A stretch of 40,817 nucleotides of DNA from Methylocystis sp. Lineage in GTDB: Bacteria > Pseudomonadota > Alphaproteobacteria > Rhizobiales > Beijerinckiaceae. The stretch spans positions 1-40,817 of the forward strand of contig JACOWC010000002.1 in assembly GCA_016177005.1 (NCBI GenBank), given 5' to 3'. A program made the translations under genes and the position numbers. The first letter of the stretch is position 1. Each line of letters opens with the position of its first letter. Under the pieces are notes generated by a model. The model worked only from the letters and a program-made list of their open reading frames with translations, made no database searches and was not told where the DNA came from. Below are positions 37,786 through 40,817 of the stretch, in pieces.

Positions 37786-38632
37786 GAGCCTCGAGCCGCA
37801 GCGCCGCCTGCGCCAAGCCGTGGCGCAGCGTGTCGCGGCAGGCGTCGCCGGCGGCGAAAATGCGCGACGCCTTGAACAGGTCCAGCGCGAGATATTGATG
37901 CACCTCGGGCCGGATCAGCACGTCGGGCGGCCGTTCGGCGATCATGCGCGAACTGATGGCGTTCATCATGATCTGGCTGGCGACGATCATCGTCTCGAAG
38001 GCGGAAGGCGCTCCTTTGCCGGCCTCGACGCCGAAATTGCCGGAGACGTCGACGGCGATGACGATGTCGGCAAGGCCCCAGAGATGATCATAGGGCAGCG
38101 GATTGACCAGTCCGCCATCGACGAAATAGCCGTGATCGCTTTGGGCGGCGCGGACAATGCCGGGTATCGCCATTGACCCAGCAATGGCGGGACGCAGAAG
38201 GCCGGTCGCAAAAACCGCCTCGACGCGGCGGCGAAAATCGGTCGCGACAACCTGCAGCGGAATGCTCAAATCTTCGAAGCGCTCCGGCATGCCGTGCGGC
38301 CAAAAGGCCTGGAGAAAGCGCTCGCCGTCGAACAGCAGCGGATGCGCGACCCGGGAAAGAAGCCGCTTTCGTCCGCGGGCCCGCGCATGGAGCAGCCGGC
38401 GCGCGAGTCCGATGCGGTTCTTGAGAATGGCCTGGGCGTGGGCTCGTAGTTCCTCGCCTGAAAAGCCCGCCGCATAAGCGGCGCCGATGACGGCGCCGAT
38501 CGAGGCGCCGGCAATGGCGACCGGCCGCACCCCCATGTCGTCCAGCGCCTGGAGCACGCAAATATGCGCAAGTCCGCGCGCGCCGCCGCCGCCCAGCGCG
38601 AGCGCGACGGTCTTGCCGCGGTAGAGACTCAC
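37769..38632 (-). CDS. Patatin-like phospholipase family protein
   Basis: VSLYRGKTVALALGGGGARGLAHICVLQALDDMGVRPVAIAGASIGAVIGAAYAAGFSG...DHGYFVDGGLVNPLPYD; GGGARG, GASIG and DGG motifs; probable GTG start at 38632. Confidence 0.9.
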   Translation of the reverse strand: MSLYRGKTVALALGGGGARGLAHICVLQALDDMGVRPVAIAGASIGAVIGAAYAAGFSGEELRAHAQAILKNRIGLARRLLHARARGRKRLLSRVAHPLLFDGERFLQAFWPHGMPERFEDLSIPLQVVATDFRRRVEAVFATGLLRPAIAGSMAIPGIVRAAQSDHGYFVDGGLVNPLPYDHLWGLADIVIAVDVSGNFGVEAGKGAPSAFETMIVASQIMMNAISSRMIAERPPDVLIRPEVHQYLALDLFKASRIFAAGDACRDTLRHGLAQAALRLEARSRIV

Positions 38633-39513
38633 AGGAATTTCTCCAGGACGGCGAGCGTCTCCGTCGGCGCTTCCTCCATCGGAAAAAGTCCAGAGTCGAC
38701 GCGCGCCTCGACCACGTCGTCGCGCCATTCGCGCCACGCGGCGACGAGCGAGGGACCTCTTCTTGGGAAGGTCGCTTCGCCGGCGATGATGAGCGTCGGC
38801 ATGGCGAGCGTCTTGCCCTCCGCTTTGTCGGCTTGGAGTTGCTCGCGATCAATGGTCGCCCCCGCGCGAAAATCTTCGCAGAAAGCGTGAATGCGCGCCG
38901 GATCGTTGAACGCCTGGCGATAGGCGGCGAGCGCGTTTGCTCCGAACGCGTCCAGCGACTTCGCCTTCGTTGCGTTCTTCAGCGCATCGTCGAGAAAGCC
39001 GGCGGGGTCCAGCCCGATCAGCGCTTCGGGCTTCGGCGCCTCGGCAGCGAGGAAGCGGGCGCGTCCGACCCGCTGCAAATCGCCATCGCCGAAATCATCG
39101 TCGAGCGGCGCAATATTGATGAGCGCGATCTTGTCCAGTCGTCCCGGTTGATCGAGCGCAAGGCGCTGGCCGACGCGCGCGCCCCTGTCGTGACCGACGA
39201 GCGCGAAGCGCACATGGCCGAGCGACTCCATCACCGCGACGACATCGGCGGCCATTTCCCGCTTCGCATAATTTTCGCCATTTTCGCTCGCCGGAGCCGC
39301 CGACCAGCCATAGCCGCGCAGATCCATCGCGACGACGGTAAAGCGTTTGGCGAGCGCCGAGGCGATCTTGCGCCAGGCGACATGGGTCTCGCCAAATCCG
39401 TGCAAGAGAATCACGGGCGGACCTTCGCCACGGACTCGGGCGAAAATTTTTCCCGCCGGCGCATCAATCCAATGCGAAGCGAAACCAGGAAAAAGATCTG
39501 CTGAATTGGACAT
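38629..39513 (-). CDS. Alpha/beta hydrolase related to haloacetate dehalogenases
   Basis: PPVILLHGFGETHVAWRKIASALAKRFTVVAMDLRGYGWSAAP...HVRFALVGHDRGARVGQRLALDQPGRLDKIALINI...FCEDFRAGATIDREQLQADKAEG; Asp nucleophile elbow GHDRGAR. Confidence 0.88.
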   Translation of the reverse strand: MSNSADLFPGFASHWIDAPAGKIFARVRGEGPPVILLHGFGETHVAWRKIASALAKRFTVVAMDLRGYGWSAAPASENGENYAKREMAADVVAVMESLGHVRFALVGHDRGARVGQRLALDQPGRLDKIALINIAPLDDDFGDGDLQRVGRARFLAAEAPKPEALIGLDPAGFLDDALKNATKAKSLDAFGANALAAYRQAFNDPARIHAFCEDFRAGATIDREQLQADKAEGKTLAMPTLIIAGEATFPRRGPSLVAAWREWRDDVVEARVDSGLFPMEEAPTETLAVLEKFL

Positions 39514-39725
39514 TCGTTACAACCGTCTCCTTTACGGCGAGCGCGTCTGTGCGAACGTTATACAGTATCTCCTGAGACGCTGCCGAAATATATATCGATG
39601 AACGTCAAGCGACTATGTCACGAAGATCGCGAGTCATGTTCCCATGAAAAGCAAGCTGAAGCGCTTCAATGTTGAGGCAGGTCAAGAAAACTCTTCAAGC
39701 AAGATGCGCAACTCGGGAGAGAGAC

Positions 39726-40320
39726 ATGCCAAGCCAGATCGTCAACGAAGTTGTCGCCGCGAATAATGCCTACGCCGCTAATTTCGGAAAGAAGAGCGAA
39801 CGCGCGCTGCCGCCTGCGCGCGCGCATTCGCAATCCTGACCTGCATGGATGCGCGCCTCGATCCCGCGAAATATGCGGGCCTGTCGGAAGGCGACGCGCA
39901 TGTGATCCGCAACGCCGGCGGTCGCGCGTCGGATGACGCGATTCGCTCGCTCGTCATTTCGCACAAGCTGCTCGGCACCAAGGAGTGGTTCGTCATCCAC
40001 CACACCAATTGCGGCATGGAGCTGTTCTTCGACGAGATCATGGGCGACTTGCTGGACGACAATCTTGCGACGGCGAATTTCGACGGCAAGAATTGGTCGT
40101 ACCCGCAGCATGGCGGCGGCTGTTCGGCCGGCCACTTCATCAAATGGCACACGATCAAGAATCAGGAGGAAAGCGTCGCGCAGGATGTCGCGCGCATCCG
40201 GTCGCACCCCCTCGTGCCGAAGAACATCCCGATCTACGGCTACATCTATGATGTGAAGACCGGCAAGATCAACGAGGTCGCCGAAGCGACGAAGCGACGA
40301 AGCGCGGCAGGGCGGCCTAA
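39726..40320 (+). pseudogene. Beta-type carbonic anhydrase, frame-disrupted at two short-repeat tracts
   Basis: [33 protein letters not shown] (frame of 39726), then [65 protein letters not shown]... (frame of 39845), then predicted natural C-terminus RGRAA* at 40320 in the third frame. Confidence 0.8.
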
Positions 40321-40340
40321 GCCGCATCGTCGCAAGCTTC

Positions 40341-40371
40341 GTCATTGCGAGCCGGAGGCGAAGCAATCCAG
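40341..40371. repeat. Half-copy of the GTCATTGCGAGC...GCGAAGCAATCCAG element
   Basis: gtcattgcgagccggaggcgaagcaatccag, matching the left arm of 32627-32698. Confidence 0.85.
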
Positions 40372-40404
40372 AAGCGCCCGGCTTGATCCGTTCGCTTGGA
40401 CGAT

Positions 40405-40488
40405 GTCATTCCCGGCAGGCCGAAGGCCTGACCGGGAATCCAGAGCCGAGCCAATAACGGTGGTCTTGCTTCGCGCGTCGGGAATGAC
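40405..40488. repeat. Second copy of the GTCATTCCCG...CGGGAATGAC element
   Basis: gtcattcccggcaggccgaaggcctgaccgggaatc ... gcgcgtcgggaatgac; compare 3177-3283. Confidence 0.85.
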
Positions 40489-40515
40489 AGCCGAGCCGTT
40501 CAAATGGATTTAGTA

Positions 40516-40817
40516 TCACTCCACCGCGCCGCCGCGAGCGCGCCAGCCGCCGGCGCCCGGCGCATAGTGACGGATATCCTTTCGGCCCGCGCCTTGCGCC
40601 TGCGCCAAGGCCTTGGCCGAACGCCCGCCCGCCTGGCAAATGAGAACGACGTCGCCCTTCGGCAGCTTCGTCGGATCAAAGCTGGAAAGCGGCATGTTCT
40701 TGGCGCCCGGCACATGGCCTGCGCCATATTCATGCGGCTCGCGCACATCGACGATGGCGCAGGACTTGTCCGCGACGACGCGGCAGAAATCTTCATGCTC
40801 GATCGTCGGCGCCGCGC
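40516..40817 (-). CDS. Rhodanese-like domain protein (truncated by window edge)
   Basis: Reverse strand open to the edge: AAPTIEHEDFCRVVADKSCAIVDVREPHEYGAGHVPGAKNMPLSSFDPTKLPKGDVVLICQAGGRSAKALAQAQ...GGWRARGGAVE*; CQAGGRS active-site loop. Confidence 0.88.
   Translation of the reverse strand, partial: AAPTIEHEDFCRVVADKSCAIVDVREPHEYGAGHVPGAKNMPLSSFDPTKLPKGDVVLICQAGGRSAKALAQAQGAGRKDIRHYAPGAGGWRARGGAVE

Noticed and set aside
1-40817. CRISPR array or prophage/integrase in the window
   Set aside because: No regularly spaced direct repeats with spacers and no integrase, transposase, capsid or terminase genes were recognised. The only phage-related call is the DUF5131 family name.

Overview
The window is 40.8 kb of high-GC alphaproteobacterial chromosome. 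The gene content looks Rhizobiales-like and possibly methanotroph-like, but that is inferred from gene families only. Most of it is housekeeping or metabolic: a sigma-54 response regulator (partial), rdgB, an aldehyde dehydrogenase with DUF779, tRNA-Tyr, a HupE/UreJ protein, phaC, alanine dehydrogenase, an SmbP-like protein, an APC permease, a Rieske protein, mgtA, an AI-2E family transporter, a cobalamin riboswitch with btuB, a PduO-type ATR, hemA, ugd, maeB, mutS, rsmD, an rluB-like gene, tadA, a patatin, an alpha/beta hydrolase, a carbonic anhydrase remnant and a rhodanese (partial). The best candidate for an under-described system is a visibly lower-GC two-gene cassette at about 35.2-37.2 kb. 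It pairs a DUF5131 (phage Gp37/Gp68-like) three-cysteine protein with a TcmP-family partner, sits between divergent rluB and tadA, and overlaps tadA by an ATGA. Other notable points are a beta-carbonic anhydrase frame broken at two short-repeat tracts, a btuB-coupled gene with an apparent internal deletion/frameshift, three 17-bp direct repeats upstream of maeB, several dispersed palindromic repeats at convergent gene ends, and a large exported protein with an NlpC/P60-like Cys/His pattern. All family calls were made by reading the sequence; no database search was run.
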